Assembly (NCBI RefSeq): GCF_010500955.1
Contig: NZ_QVMJ01000010.1
Span: 25,783-89,782, forward strand
DNA: 64,000 bases
Direction of reading: 5' to 3'
Origin: Bacteroides sp. 519
GTDB lineage: Bacteria; Bacteroidota; Bacteroidia; Bacteroidales; Bacteroidaceae
The notes below the pieces were generated by a model, which was not told where the DNA came from, did no database searches, and saw nothing but the letters and a program-made list of their open reading frames with translations. Below are positions 21,031 through 29,689 of the stretch, piece after piece; within the stretch, counting starts at the first letter, position 1; each line of letters starts with the position of its first letter. The position numbers and the translations under genes are program-made.

Positions 21031-22428
21031 ATGGGAATACAACCTAAAGAATTAAGCAAACTTGGATATACCAATAATATAGCTCGTAGTTTAGCAATAT
21101 CAATAGTAAACAAACACTGCAAACACGACAGTAAAGATGCTATTAAAACCATTCTGACTGATTTATTGGAATATCCGGAAAAATATAAAAACAACGAAAT
21201 ATGGGGTAAATTGGCCGAACACTTTTCGCCTACCCTAATAAATAAACAGTTCACAGTATATAACTTACGTAACGAGCCTTTAAACTATAAAACATATGGA
21301 AACAAATTTATTGATAGCTTAGCTAAACAACAAATGCAACTCGCCATGCAACTACCTGTTACCATTGCAGGAGCATTAATGCCCGATGCGCATGCCGGAT
21401 ACGGATTACCGATAGGTGGTGTTTTGGCTGTAGAAAATGCTGTTATTCCTTATGCAGTAGGACTGGATATTGGCTGCAGAATGCATCTTACTATTTTTGA
21501 TGCACGAACAGATTTTTTGAAACGATACTCACACGGGATAAAGGAGGCCTTAAAGAGTTTTACACATTTTGGAATGGAAGGTGGATTAACTTTTAGTCAG
21601 GAACATGAAATTCTTGATCGTGCTGAATTTCAATCAACTGCATTATTAAAAGTTCTACATGGTAAAGCTGTTCGTCAACTAGGTACTTCGGGTGGTGGAA
21701 ATCATTTTGTGGAATTCGGCGAACTGGAATTAAAAGAGAATAATGCACTTAACCTGCCTTCGGGAGATTATGTAGCACTTCTCTCCCACTCCGGATCGCG
21801 TGGTATGGGAGCAGCCATAGCCAAACATTATAGCGACATTGCCCGTGAGGTTTGTAAACTACCTCGCGAAGCCCAACATTTTGCATGGTTAAATTTGGAT
21901 ACAGAAGCCGGACAAGAATATTGGTTAAGCATGAATCTGGCTGGAGATTTTGCCCGTGCCTGCCACGAAAGAATCAGTATAAATCTGGGTAAGGCATTGG
22001 GATTGAAGCCAATAGCCAATGTTAGCAATCACCATAATTTTGCCTGGAGAGAAGAAATAGCTCCCGGACGTTATGCCATTGTTCACCGCAAAGGAGCCAC
22101 GCCTGCCGGAAAAAATCAACTGGGATTGATACCCGGAAGTATGGCAACACCCGGATATCTGGTTTGTGGAAAAGGAATTGATGAATCCTTGAATTCTGCA
22201 TCACACGGGGCAGGCAGAGCTATGTCGCGCCAAAAAGCAAAAGAACAGTTTACACAATCTGCTTTAAAGAAAATGCTTTCGCAGGCTGGTGTTACCCTGT
22301 TGGGAGGTAGTGTAGAAGAAACTCCACTGGCATACAAGAATATTGACCGTATTATGACAGCACAAGAATCGTTAGTAGACATACATGGCAAATTTATGCC
22401 TAAAATAGTTAGAATGAATAAAGAATAA
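21031..22428 (+). CDS. rtcB: RNA-splicing/repair ligase RtcB
   Basis: GTP- and Mn-dependent ligase joining 2',3'-cyclic phosphate (or 3'-phosphate) RNA ends to 5'-OH ends, via a guanylylated histidine. 465 aa. Metal and active-site residues are present: the Cys in LDIGCRM, His in GGGNHFVEF, His in LSHSGSRG, the NHHNFAW block, and the guanylylated His392 in SASHGAGR. The first 90 residues form an N-terminal extension relative to the short E. coli enzyme. Translation starts at 21031 (MGIQPKELS); the longer frame from 20977 has no family support. prfH follows after 5 nt, so the pair is one operon for repairing cleaved RNA, probably in ribosomes. Confidence 0.95.
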   Translation: MGIQPKELSKLGYTNNIARSLAISIVNKHCKHDSKDAIKTILTDLLEYPEKYKNNEIWGKLAEHFSPTLINKQFTVYNLRNEPLNYKTYGNKFIDSLAKQQMQLAMQLPVTIAGALMPDAHAGYGLPIGGVLAVENAVIPYAVGLDIGCRMHLTIFDARTDFLKRYSHGIKEALKSFTHFGMEGGLTFSQEHEILDRAEFQSTALLKVLHGKAVRQLGTSGGGNHFVEFGELELKENNALNLPSGDYVALLSHSGSRGMGAAIAKHYSDIAREVCKLPREAQHFAWLNLDTEAGQEYWLSMNLAGDFARACHERISINLGKALGLKPIANVSNHHNFAWREEIAPGRYAIVHRKGATPAGKNQLGLIPGSMATPGYLVCGKGIDESLNSASHGAGRAMSRQKAKEQFTQSALKKMLSQAGVTLLGGSVEETPLAYKNIDRIMTAQESLVDIHGKFMPKIVRMNKE

Positions 22429-22433
22429 AAACA

Positions 22434-23054
22434 ATGGAAAACAAAATATATCTTCAAATTACGTCTGGCCGTGGTCCTGCCGAATGCTGCCGTGTAGTAG
22501 CTTTGGTTTTGGAGAAAATTATAAAACAAGCCCGGATAATGAAACTCAATGCTGAGATATTATACCGAGAAGAAGGTCCGCTAAACCGGACCCTTCTTTC
22601 GGCTATTCTATCACTGGAAGGAAGCAATTGCAACCAATTAGTTGAAGAATGGCAAGGCACAATTCAGTGGATTGCCCAAAGCCCTTACCGCATTTATCAT
22701 AAAAGAAAAAACTGGTTTATAGGTATTAACAGCTACAAATCTCCCCAATTGTTTGCTTTTAATGATAAAGATATTACTTATCAAACATTGCGAGCATCAG
22801 GACCCGGAGGACAACATGTAAACAAAACCGAGTCGGCTGTAAGAGCCACTCATGTTCCATCGGGAATAAGCGTTGTGGCAAGCGACGAACGTTCGCAAAT
22901 CCAAAACAAAAAACTGGCTACCGAAAGATTACTTGTACGTTTAGCTGCCTGGCAGGTTGAACAAACCATGCAGGTAGCGCAGGAAAACTGGAATAACCAC
23001 AATAATTTGAAACGAGGTAATCCGGTAAAAACAATAATGGAAGATTTAACCTAA
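22434..23054 (+). CDS. prfH: Peptide chain release factor H
   Basis: A 206-aa class I release-factor relative. It has the catalytic GGQ (residues 125-127 in GPGGQHVNKTESAVRATH) that hydrolyses peptidyl-tRNA, but lacks the stop-codon-reading domain of RF1/RF2; the N-terminal 100 residues are specific to PrfH. PrfH genes are known to sit beside rtcB, and the pair is reported to rescue ribosomes whose 16S rRNA has been cut in the decoding centre: PrfH frees the nascent chain and RtcB reseals the rRNA. The tight spacing here (5 nt) fits this. Not ArfB: that protein is about 140 aa with a basic tail. Confidence 0.93.
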   Translation: MENKIYLQITSGRGPAECCRVVALVLEKIIKQARIMKLNAEILYREEGPLNRTLLSAILSLEGSNCNQLVEEWQGTIQWIAQSPYRIYHKRKNWFIGINSYKSPQLFAFNDKDITYQTLRASGPGGQHVNKTESAVRATHVPSGISVVASDERSQIQNKKLATERLLVRLAAWQVEQTMQVAQENWNNHNNLKRGNPVKTIMEDLT

Positions 23055-23068
23055 ATTATTCATATTTC

Positions 23069-23118
23069 AGAATGGAAGGAGTTATCGCTTCGCTAGGAGC
23101 TATAACTACTTCCATTCT
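23069..23118 (+). terminator. Hairpin after prfH (dispersed repeat copy)
   Basis: 23069-23085 pairs with 23102-23118 at 16 of 17 positions around a 16-nt loop. The 30 nt at 23070-23099 recur exactly at 33111-33140. Likely end of the rtcB-prfH transcript. Confidence 0.65.
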
Positions 23119-23142
23119 TATGAAAAATACGAAAATATTATG

Positions 23143-23150
23143 TAACTTTG
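23143..23150 (+). promoter_or_regulatory. -7 box of the His-rich protein/TonB receptor unit
   Basis: TAACTTTG, 16 nt before the ATG at 23167, giving a very short leader. Confidence 0.55.
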
Positions 23151-23166
23151 CGCTCCGAAACCTAAA

Positions 23167-23511
23167 ATGGTTATAGTGAAACTGGTTACAAGAAAAATAC
23201 TACCCTTACTATTACTTATAGTTCTTAATGTATATCAGATAAATGTACTTCTATTTATCCATGTACATTATTCTAAAGGCATTCCTGTTACCCATTTTCA
23301 CCCTTTTAGCGGACAACACGAACATCCGGACGACGGATTACATTTTATTGTCCATCTTTCCTCTTTTCTTTCATTAAATTCGGATTGTGGAATTACCTTA
23401 AAAAAACTTTTCCGTTCTATTATTAAGGTATTGCAACCTATAAAAACAACTCCTGTTTTTAAGGAAGTCCATTTAAGAATCCCTTCACTAAGAGCACCTC
23501 CCTTATTTTAA
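23167..23511 (+). CDS. Small histidine-rich membrane-anchored protein, probably metal-related
   Basis: 114 residues. One hydrophobic N-terminal segment (about 10-30) serves as anchor or signal. It is followed by a histidine cluster (HVHYSKG, THFHPFSGQHEHPDDGLHF) with nine histidines between residues 32 and 63. Such small His-rich proteins occur beside TonB receptors in Bacteroidota and are thought to bind metals. The TonB receptor gene starts 134 nt downstream on the same strand. No enzyme domain is visible. Metal binding is an inference from composition and neighbourhood. Confidence 0.65.
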   Translation: MVIVKLVTRKILPLLLLIVLNVYQINVLLFIHVHYSKGIPVTHFHPFSGQHEHPDDGLHFIVHLSSFLSLNSDCGITLKKLFRSIIKVLQPIKTTPVFKEVHLRIPSLRAPPLF

Positions 23512-23570
23512 ATTATTTGCCCAGATTTACGCTTTGCTCAATAGCAAAATGTATACAATGTTTATAATTT

Positions 23571-23607
23571 GGTGTATCAAAAGTGCGATTGAACTTTTTG
23601 ATACACC
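23571..23607 (+). terminator. Hairpin between His-rich gene and TonB receptor gene
   Basis: GGTGTATCAAAAGT (23571-23584) pairs with ACTTTTTGATACACC (23593-23607), one T bulged. It may attenuate or process the transcript reaching the receptor gene. Similar GGTGTnTcAAAA stems occur at 27061-27097 and 41892-41936. Confidence 0.55.
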
Positions 23608-23645
23608 CAATAATCTATTATTTATACTAATATATTCATTATTAA

Positions 23646-25940
23646 ATGAGAAATCTACTATATATACTTGCACTAGTGTGTGCAAGCATAAACCTTTATG
23701 GGGCTAATCCTATAAAAGAAGGCAACATGATAGCCGGACATGTTATTGTAAAAGGTACAGACGAAAACATACCATACGCCACTATATTAATTGTAGAAAA
23801 AGGTACCGGAACAGTTTCGAACGAAGAAGGACAATTTGAGTTTAAAAAACTAGCCGAAGGTAATTATACGCTTCGTGTTGAAGCATTAGGATATAAAACA
23901 CAAGAGAAAGTTGTTACTGTAAGCTCACAGTTTACAGCAATTGTACACTTTAAAATGGAAGAAGAAAGTTTCATTACTGACGAAGTAGTAGTTTCGGCCA
24001 ACAGGAACGAAGTTAGCCGAAAATCGGCTCCGGTTGTAGTGAATGTAATAACTCCCAAACTCTTTGAAACAGTTAATTCTGTAGATATGGCCAAAGCACT
24101 TAACTTTCAGTCTGGCCTCCGTGTAGAGAATAACTGTCAGAATTGTGCTTTCCCACAAGTCAGAATCAACGGATTAGAGGGGCCTTATTCACAGATATTA
24201 ATCAATAGTCGGCCCATAATCAGTGCTCTTTCTGGTGTTTACGGGTTGGAACAGATTCCTACAAATATGATTGAAAGAGTAGAGGTTGTTCGTGGTGGAG
24301 GATCGGCCTTATTTGGAGCCAATGCTGTGGGTGGTACAATTAATATTATAACTAAAGACCCTATAAACAACTCTTTCCAGGTATCAAGTTCCCTCTCTAA
24401 TATGGATGGCCAGTCGTGGGAACAATACATGGGAGGCAATGTATCGTTGGTAGCCAAGGATAATTCGTATGGTATAGCCCTTTACGAAACATACCGCAAC
24501 AGAAATCCCTACGACCGGGATGATGATGATTTTTCGGAGATTGGTAAATTAAATATGAATACGTTTGGCATGAGAGGATATTATCGCCCTACACACTTTA
24601 GTAAAATTAATATTGAATACCATACTACAAACGAATTTCGCCGTGGAGGTAATGCATTCGATCTGCAACCCCATGAAAGTGATATTACCGAGCAAACCAA
24701 ACATGTAATAAACAGTGGAGGCATTAGCTATGATAATTTCTGGAATGAATATAAGCACAAGTTATCGGTATACGGATCTATTCAGCACGTAGATCGTAAT
24801 AGTTATTACGGTGCACAGAAAGACGAATTTGCTTATGGAAAAACCGATGATCTGACTTGGGTGGCTGGAGCCATGTATGTGGGCAACATGGATAAACTAT
24901 GGTTTGCACCAGCTACTTTTACTGGGGGAATTGAATACCAGCACAATGCCCTACACGACGTTATGACTGGTTATGAACGCAATATGAAACAGGAAGTGAA
25001 AATTGGCGGCGGATTTATACAGAACGAATGGAAGATGAGCCAACTAACTTTACTTGTTGGTGCGCGTTTGGACAAGCACAACCTGATTGATAATTTAATA
25101 TTCAGTCCGCGTGTAAACCTATTATATAAACCTTCTGATAGTTTTCAAGCCCGGGCCACCTATTCAACTGGTTTCCGTGCACCACAAGCTTACGACGAAG
25201 ACCTGCATATTACCGCAGTAGGTGGCGAAGGTATTCAAATTAAATTAGCAGATAATCTACGCGAAGAGCGCTCAAATAGTTTCAGTGGTTCGGTAGATTG
25301 GACAGGATTATTTGGACATTGGCAGGCAAATATTCTGCTGGAAGGATTTTATACAGAATTAAATCATGTTTTTGTTCTGGAAGATATAGGAGAAAATGAA
25401 AATGGCTATTTCGAAAAAGAGCGCCGTAACGGTAACGGAGCACGTGTATATGGATTAAATCTGGATGCAAAAATTGCTCATGGACGCACCGCCCAATTTC
25501 AGTTAGGATTTACAGCCCAAAGAAGTGAATATACTCAACATGAAGTTTGGGCCAAAGATCTGGATGAAAATCCATTAACCACGAAACGTATGCCACGTAG
25601 CCCTAACTATTATGGCTATCTTACATTTACTTCTGCCCCAACCAGTAAATTCGATTTCTCTGTTTCGGGAGTATACACCGGAAAGATGATTGTTCCACAC
25701 ATGCCACACGAACAATCGCCCCGTATGGAGAAATCGCCCAATTTTATGGATGTAAACCTGAAGTTAAATTATACTTTCCCTTTACGCGATCATATTAAGA
25801 TACAATTAAACGGAGGTATTCAAAACATTTTCAATAGTTTCCAAAAAGACCTGGATAAGGGAGAGTATAGAGACTCGGGGTATTTCTATGGCCCTACTCA
25901 ACCACGAACTCTCTTCGTTGGATTTAAAATTATGAATTGA
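23646..25940 (+). CDS. TonB-dependent outer-membrane receptor
   Basis: 764 residues. Signal peptide (1-20), an N-terminal carboxypeptidase-regulatory-like domain (about 28-110, GHVIVKGTDENIPYATI), a plug domain (about 120-240, with VEVVRGGGSALFGANAVGGTINI) and a 22-strand barrel ending in a C-terminal aromatic strand. The plug carries an unusual CQNC pair at Cys164 and Cys167. There is no SusD partner, so this is a siderophore/metal/cofactor-type receptor rather than a glycan importer. The His-rich neighbour points to metal or metal-complex uptake; cobalamin or heme remain possible. An AraC regulator follows. Confidence 0.9.
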   Translation: MRNLLYILALVCASINLYGANPIKEGNMIAGHVIVKGTDENIPYATILIVEKGTGTVSNEEGQFEFKKLAEGNYTLRVEALGYKTQEKVVTVSSQFTAIVHFKMEEESFITDEVVVSANRNEVSRKSAPVVVNVITPKLFETVNSVDMAKALNFQSGLRVENNCQNCAFPQVRINGLEGPYSQILINSRPIISALSGVYGLEQIPTNMIERVEVVRGGGSALFGANAVGGTINIITKDPINNSFQVSSSLSNMDGQSWEQYMGGNVSLVAKDNSYGIALYETYRNRNPYDRDDDDFSEIGKLNMNTFGMRGYYRPTHFSKINIEYHTTNEFRRGGNAFDLQPHESDITEQTKHVINSGGISYDNFWNEYKHKLSVYGSIQHVDRNSYYGAQKDEFAYGKTDDLTWVAGAMYVGNMDKLWFAPATFTGGIEYQHNALHDVMTGYERNMKQEVKIGGGFIQNEWKMSQLTLLVGARLDKHNLIDNLIFSPRVNLLYKPSDSFQARATYSTGFRAPQAYDEDLHITAVGGEGIQIKLADNLREERSNSFSGSVDWTGLFGHWQANILLEGFYTELNHVFVLEDIGENENGYFEKERRNGNGARVYGLNLDAKIAHGRTAQFQLGFTAQRSEYTQHEVWAKDLDENPLTTKRMPRSPNYYGYLTFTSAPTSKFDFSVSGVYTGKMIVPHMPHEQSPRMEKSPNFMDVNLKLNYTFPLRDHIKIQLNGGIQNIFNSFQKDLDKGEYRDSGYFYGPTQPRTLFVGFKIMN

Positions 25941-25968
25941 TACTTTTCGGAACATTATAGTTGCAATT

Positions 25969-26010
25969 TATCCTGTATATGGTTGTTTTTGCCATATACA
26001 GGATATTTTG
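25969..26010 (+). terminator. Terminator of the TonB receptor gene
   Basis: A perfect 14-bp stem, 25969-25982 with 25992-26005, 9-nt loop, followed by TTTTG. It lies 29 nt after the stop codon. Confidence 0.85.
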
Positions 26011-26088
26011 TAAGATAAATGTAACATTCTGCTCATATCTACACCTCGAAAAAAGTTCCATATCACACAATAAATAGCCCAAAACTCT

Positions 26089-26096
26089 TATTTTTG
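26089..26096 (+). promoter_or_regulatory. -7 box of the AraC-family gene
   Basis: TATTTTTG, exact to TAnnTTTG; no convincing -33 element. Confidence 0.5.
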
Positions 26097-26156
26097 TATT
26101 TTCTGTCTTGATTCAAGCTGATTTTATCTATAAGTTTGTAAAAAAGTGCAAAAAAG

Positions 26157-27035
26157 ATGAATGAAATGACCTCACTACAACTTGAATCTCTTCCAGTTTT
26201 TCAAGAACCCAGAAAAGTAAATCGTATGAATGACGATTTCTACATTTTTAATGATCTAAAGAGTATGCCGATTTACGAAGTACCTACCAGATTAGATACA
26301 ACCGTACTATCGGTTTGTCTTGATGGGTACACGCGGATAGGCGTTAATATGCAAGAATATTATGTTGGACCAGGTTCTTTAATCATTGCCTTACCCGACC
26401 AGATTATACACAGTATGGAAATCAGTGATGATTATCAAGGTATAGTAATTGCTATTTCACGGAAATATACAGATGAAGTTTTTCCAAAAATAAAAGTAAT
26501 TCTTCCATTTTTCTTTTATACAAAAGAATACCCATGCTTAAACCTTGAAGGTAATGAACTGAGTTTTATAATGGAGTATTACAACCTATTCTGGGAAAGG
26601 ATAAATGAGGATAGAAGAACTACAAAAGAAATTATTCTTACGCTGATTACAGCCATGTTTTACGAGATATATAACATATATGATACCCGTATTCCTCGTA
26701 AAACAGAAAAAAGAAACAGAAAAGAAGTAATATATGATCAGTTCATGAGATTACTGTCAGAAAATTACCGAAAAGAAAGAAGTGTTAACTACTATGCCAA
26801 AGCGCTATGCTTAACCCCCAAACACCTATCGAGTGTGGTTAAAAAAACAAGCGGACGCACTGCGGGCGAATGGATTGATAATTTCGTTATTTTCGAAGCT
26901 AAATCTCTGCTCCGGTCTTCACAACTTAATATTCAGGAAATTGCAGACGAACTAAACTTTGCTAACCAATCTTTCTTCGGAAAGTATTTTAAGCACTATA
27001 CCGGAATGTCGCCAAAAGAGTTCAGACGTTCATAA
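26157..27035 (+). CDS. AraC-family transcriptional regulator
   Basis: 292 residues. An N-terminal cupin-like sensing half (about 30-160) precedes the double helix-turn-helix of AraC proteins (about 195-292; SVNYYAKALCLTPKHLSSVVKK and the closing FGKYFKHYTGMSPKEFRRS). The second HTH is well conserved. The ligand is unknown. Its location directly after the TonB receptor suggests it may control that gene, although a strong terminator and its own -7 box separate them. The start could alternatively be the ATG at 26166. Confidence 0.88.
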   Translation: MNEMTSLQLESLPVFQEPRKVNRMNDDFYIFNDLKSMPIYEVPTRLDTTVLSVCLDGYTRIGVNMQEYYVGPGSLIIALPDQIIHSMEISDDYQGIVIAISRKYTDEVFPKIKVILPFFFYTKEYPCLNLEGNELSFIMEYYNLFWERINEDRRTTKEIILTLITAMFYEIYNIYDTRIPRKTEKRNRKEVIYDQFMRLLSENYRKERSVNYYAKALCLTPKHLSSVVKKTSGRTAGEWIDNFVIFEAKSLLRSSQLNIQEIADELNFANQSFFGKYFKHYTGMSPKEFRRS

Positions 27036-27060
27036 ATTCAACCTCTAACTATGTATCAAG

Positions 27061-27097
27061 AGGGTGTATTAAAAGTGAAAGTTCTTTTATACACCCT
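27061..27097. terminator. Shared terminator of the AraC gene and yigZ
   Basis: AGGGTGTATTAAAAG (27061-27075) pairs with CTTTTATACACCCT (27084-27097) with one bulge. The right arm contains the last codons and stop of yigZ (stop 27089-27087), so the hairpin is partly coding. Confidence 0.75.
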
Positions 27098-27689
27098 CCT
27101 CTATTCGTGCAGAATCTACTTTTTCCAATCTTTCTCTCAACCGGGGCATTAATGATTTTCGGATGCGTAAAGTCATTTCACAGTCCATATCATAGCTCTG
27201 GTTAATAATTGCCGGCTCTTCTTCTTTAACAATGCGCATTATATCATTCATAAAAGGCCATTCAAATGTTACTGTAATATCTTCATCTACTGTTTTTTCA
27301 ATTATCGTAGCATTCGTAATGGCTTCGGCCGCAGCTGCCTTATAAGCAACAATTAAACCACTGGTTCCTAGTTTTATTCCCCCGAAATAGCGAACAACAA
27401 TAATAAGGATATCAGTAAGTTCGTTAGAGTTTATCTGTCCAAGTATAGGCTTACCGGCAGTACCCGAAGGTTCTCCGTTATCATTTGCCCGAAAATCTTT
27501 CCTTTCGGGCCCCAACATATATGCATAACAAACATGGCGGGCATCATAATATTTTTTTTGATAATAATCCAGATGCTCTTTTATTTGCTCTGCACTGGTT
27601 ACAGGTAGTGCAATACCTATAAATTTACTACGTTTTTCTGTATATACACTTTCAGAAGGTTCGGATATGGTTTTATAAATATCATCCAT
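27087..27689 (-). CDS. IMPACT/YigZ family protein
   Basis: 200 residues. The UPF0029 domain occupies about 15-125 (SEPSESVYTEKRSKFIG at the start, then DNGEPSGTAGKPIL near 70 and VVRYFGGIKLG near 100), followed by the DUF1949 ferredoxin-like domain (about 135-195). Bacterial YigZ is non-essential with unclear function; the eukaryotic relative IMPACT modulates GCN1/GCN2 signalling. It ends the minus-strand group with ugd and rfbC, 6 nt after ugd. The last residues EEGV come from the terminator palindrome. Confidence 0.92.
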   Translation of the reverse strand: MDDIYKTISEPSESVYTEKRSKFIGIALPVTSAEQIKEHLDYYQKKYYDARHVCYAYMLGPERKDFRANDNGEPSGTAGKPILGQINSNELTDILIIVVRYFGGIKLGTSGLIVAYKAAAAEAITNATIIEKTVDEDITVTFEWPFMNDIMRIVKEEEPAIINQSYDMDCEMTLRIRKSLMPRLRERLEKVDSARIEEGV

Positions 27690-27695
27690 AACAAC

Positions 27696-29009
27696 CTATT
27701 TTCCAATACAAGTATAATAAAATCCCAGGATTTCCATTTCTTTTTTATCGTAGATATTTCGTCCGTCGAAAACAACAGGCTGGTTTATCGCTTTTTTTAT
27801 TACAGGCCATGACGGTAAACGAAACTCTTTCCATTCTGTAACAAGCAATAAAGCATCTGCATCTAAAACAGCATCATATATATCATTAGCATAATAAATA
27901 GAATCACCCAACCTTCTGCGGGTTTCGTCCATTGCAGCCGGATCATAAGCGCGAACTTTACACCCCGATTCAAGTAACTTATTAATAAGTATTAAAGAAG
28001 GTGCTTCGCGCATATCATCAGTTTCCGGTTTAAATGATAGTCCCCACAAAGCAATAGTTTTACCTTTTAAATCGTCATTAAAATATTTCTGTAACTTAGT
28101 AAACAATACACTTTTCTGAGTTTCATTTACATCTTCTACTGCTTTGAGTACCCGCATCTCGTATCCATGCTGTTCGGCAGTTTTAATAAGGGCTTTTATA
28201 TCTTTAGGAAAACAAGAACCTCCATAGCCAATTCCGGGATACAGGAATTTACGGCCAATTCGCGAATCGGAACCAATTCCATTACGGACCATATTCACAT
28301 CGGCTCCAACCAATTCACAAAGATTAGCTATATCATTCATAAAACTAATACGTGTAGCCAACATTGAATTTGCTGCATACTTGGTCATTTCTGCCGAAGG
28401 AACATCCATAAAAATTACCCGGAAGTTATTCAATAAAAATGGTTTGTATAGTTTGGACATTAGTTTTTCGGCACGGTCGGTTTCTACTCCTACCACAACA
28501 CGGTCGGGGCTCATAAAATCGTCAACAGCATTTCCTTCTTTCAAAAACTCGGGATTTGAGGCTATATCAAACTCAATATCAACTCCTCTTTTCTTCTGTT
28601 CTTCTTTTATAGCTGCTTTTACCTTTGCTGCTGTTCCTACAGGAACCGTACTTTTGGTAACAACTAAAAGATATTTATTCATATTCCGGCCAATAGTGCG
28701 GGCTACTTCCAGTACATACTTCAGATCGGCACTTCCATCTTCGTCCGGTGGGGTACCAACTGCACTGAAAACTACTTCTACATCATCTAGTACACTTTCT
28801 AACGAAGTAGTAAAATGTAGCCTTCCTGCTTTATGATTACGCAAAACCATATCTTCGAGTCCATTTTCATAGATGGGAAGAATTCCTTTTTGCAAATTTT
28901 CAATTTTCTCTTTATTGGTATCTACACAAATTACATTTACCCCTATTTCGGCAAAACAGGTTCCTGTAACTAAACCAACATAACCGGTTCCTACAATAGC
29001 TATATTCAT
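27696..29009 (-). CDS. ugd: UDP-glucose 6-dehydrogenase
   Basis: Oxidises UDP-glucose twice with NAD to UDP-glucuronate, a precursor of capsule, O-antigen and pentose sugars. 437 aa, the normal length. The N-terminal Rossmann motif is GTGYVGLVTGTCFAEIG, and the catalytic cysteine sits in GYGGSCFPKDI near residue 260. It is 22 nt after rfbC and 6 nt before yigZ, so the three are probably co-transcribed. A GDP-mannose dehydrogenase is unlikely because the central domain fits the UDP-glucose group. Confidence 0.95.
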   Translation of the reverse strand: MNIAIVGTGYVGLVTGTCFAEIGVNVICVDTNKEKIENLQKGILPIYENGLEDMVLRNHKAGRLHFTTSLESVLDDVEVVFSAVGTPPDEDGSADLKYVLEVARTIGRNMNKYLLVVTKSTVPVGTAAKVKAAIKEEQKKRGVDIEFDIASNPEFLKEGNAVDDFMSPDRVVVGVETDRAEKLMSKLYKPFLLNNFRVIFMDVPSAEMTKYAANSMLATRISFMNDIANLCELVGADVNMVRNGIGSDSRIGRKFLYPGIGYGGSCFPKDIKALIKTAEQHGYEMRVLKAVEDVNETQKSVLFTKLQKYFNDDLKGKTIALWGLSFKPETDDMREAPSLILINKLLESGCKVRAYDPAAMDETRRRLGDSIYYANDIYDAVLDADALLLVTEWKEFRLPSWPVIKKAINQPVVFDGRNIYDKKEMEILGFYYTCIGK

Positions 29010-29031
29010 ATCAGTAATTTTTTATTCAAAA

Positions 29032-29580
29032 TTATTCAAAAGAGTCAGCATTACCAAATGGTTTCCCTAATTTATCTTTTTCCGAAAGAATTAAGTCGAA
29101 CTCTCCTATTGGCCAATCAATATTTAAAGCTTGGTCATTGAACAGCAAAGTTCTTTCGGCAGCAGGTGTGTACACATTATCAACTTTATAAGTAAAAATA
29201 GCTTTTTCGCTTAGCACCAAAAAGCCATGAGCAAACCCACGAGGTATGTATATCTGACGTTTATTATCTTCACTTAACTCAACACTTATATGTTTGCCAA
29301 ATGTGGGAGACGATTTTCGCATATCCACAGCAACATCCAACACCCTACCCTGAATAACACGAACTAATTTGGCTTGACTAAATTCACCTGTTTGATAATG
29401 TAATCCTCTTAATACCCCATAGGATGATTGCGATTCATTATCTTGAATAAAATTAACCGGTCCTATATTCTTTTGAAATTCTTCCATTTTGAACGATTCC
29501 ATAAAATAGCCGCGGGTATCTGAGAAAACTCTAGGTTGTATAATCCATACACCATCAATTTCTGTTTGAATATAGTTCAT
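29032..29580 (-). CDS. rfbC: dTDP-4-dehydrorhamnose 3,5-epimerase
   Basis: Epimerises dTDP-4-keto-6-deoxyglucose at C3 and C5 on the way to dTDP-L-rhamnose. 182 aa. Cupin fold motifs: VFSDTRGYFMESF near residue 18, NESQSSYGVLRGLHYQ with the catalytic His, and IPRGFAHGFLVLSE. A start at 29580 (MNYIQTEIDG) matches the family and lies 17 nt after the expected transcription start; the longer frame to 29640 crosses the promoter. rfbA, rfbB and rfbD are not in the window. Confidence 0.95.
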   Translation of the reverse strand: MNYIQTEIDGVWIIQPRVFSDTRGYFMESFKMEEFQKNIGPVNFIQDNESQSSYGVLRGLHYQTGEFSQAKLVRVIQGRVLDVAVDMRKSSPTFGKHISVELSEDNKRQIYIPRGFAHGFLVLSEKAIFTYKVDNVYTPAAERTLLFNDQALNIDWPIGEFDLILSEKDKLGKPFGNADSFE

Positions 29581-29603
29581 TGTTCTAACGTTTTTATTGG
29601 GAA

Positions 29604-29635
29604 CAAAGATAGATAATTTCTTCACATTCAACAAA
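29604..29635 (-). promoter_or_regulatory. Promoter of rfbC-ugd-yigZ
   Basis: -7 TATCTTTG at 29611-29604 and -33 TTTG at 29635-29632, 20 nt apart. The -33 box abuts the ThuA terminator hairpin. Confidence 0.75.
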
Positions 29636-29637
29636 AA

Positions 29638-29668
29638 CACCCGAATGTAAAGGAATTACATCCGGGTG
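29638..29668 (-). terminator. Terminator of the GH9-ThuA unit
   Basis: CACCCGAATGTAA (29638-29650) pairs with TTACATCCGGGTG (29656-29668) with one mismatch, 22 nt after the ThuA stop. On the minus strand it is followed by a TTTTTG run. Confidence 0.75.
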
Positions 29669-29689
29669 AAGATTATTTCTATAATAATT

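Noticed and set aside
22434..23054. PrfH as RF2 or ArfB
   Set aside because: It is too short for RF2 and has no codon-recognition domain; it is longer than ArfB and lacks its basic C-terminal tail.
23646..25940. SusC-type glycan importer
   Set aside because: 764 aa is much shorter than the roughly 1000 aa of SusC proteins, and no SusD gene follows.
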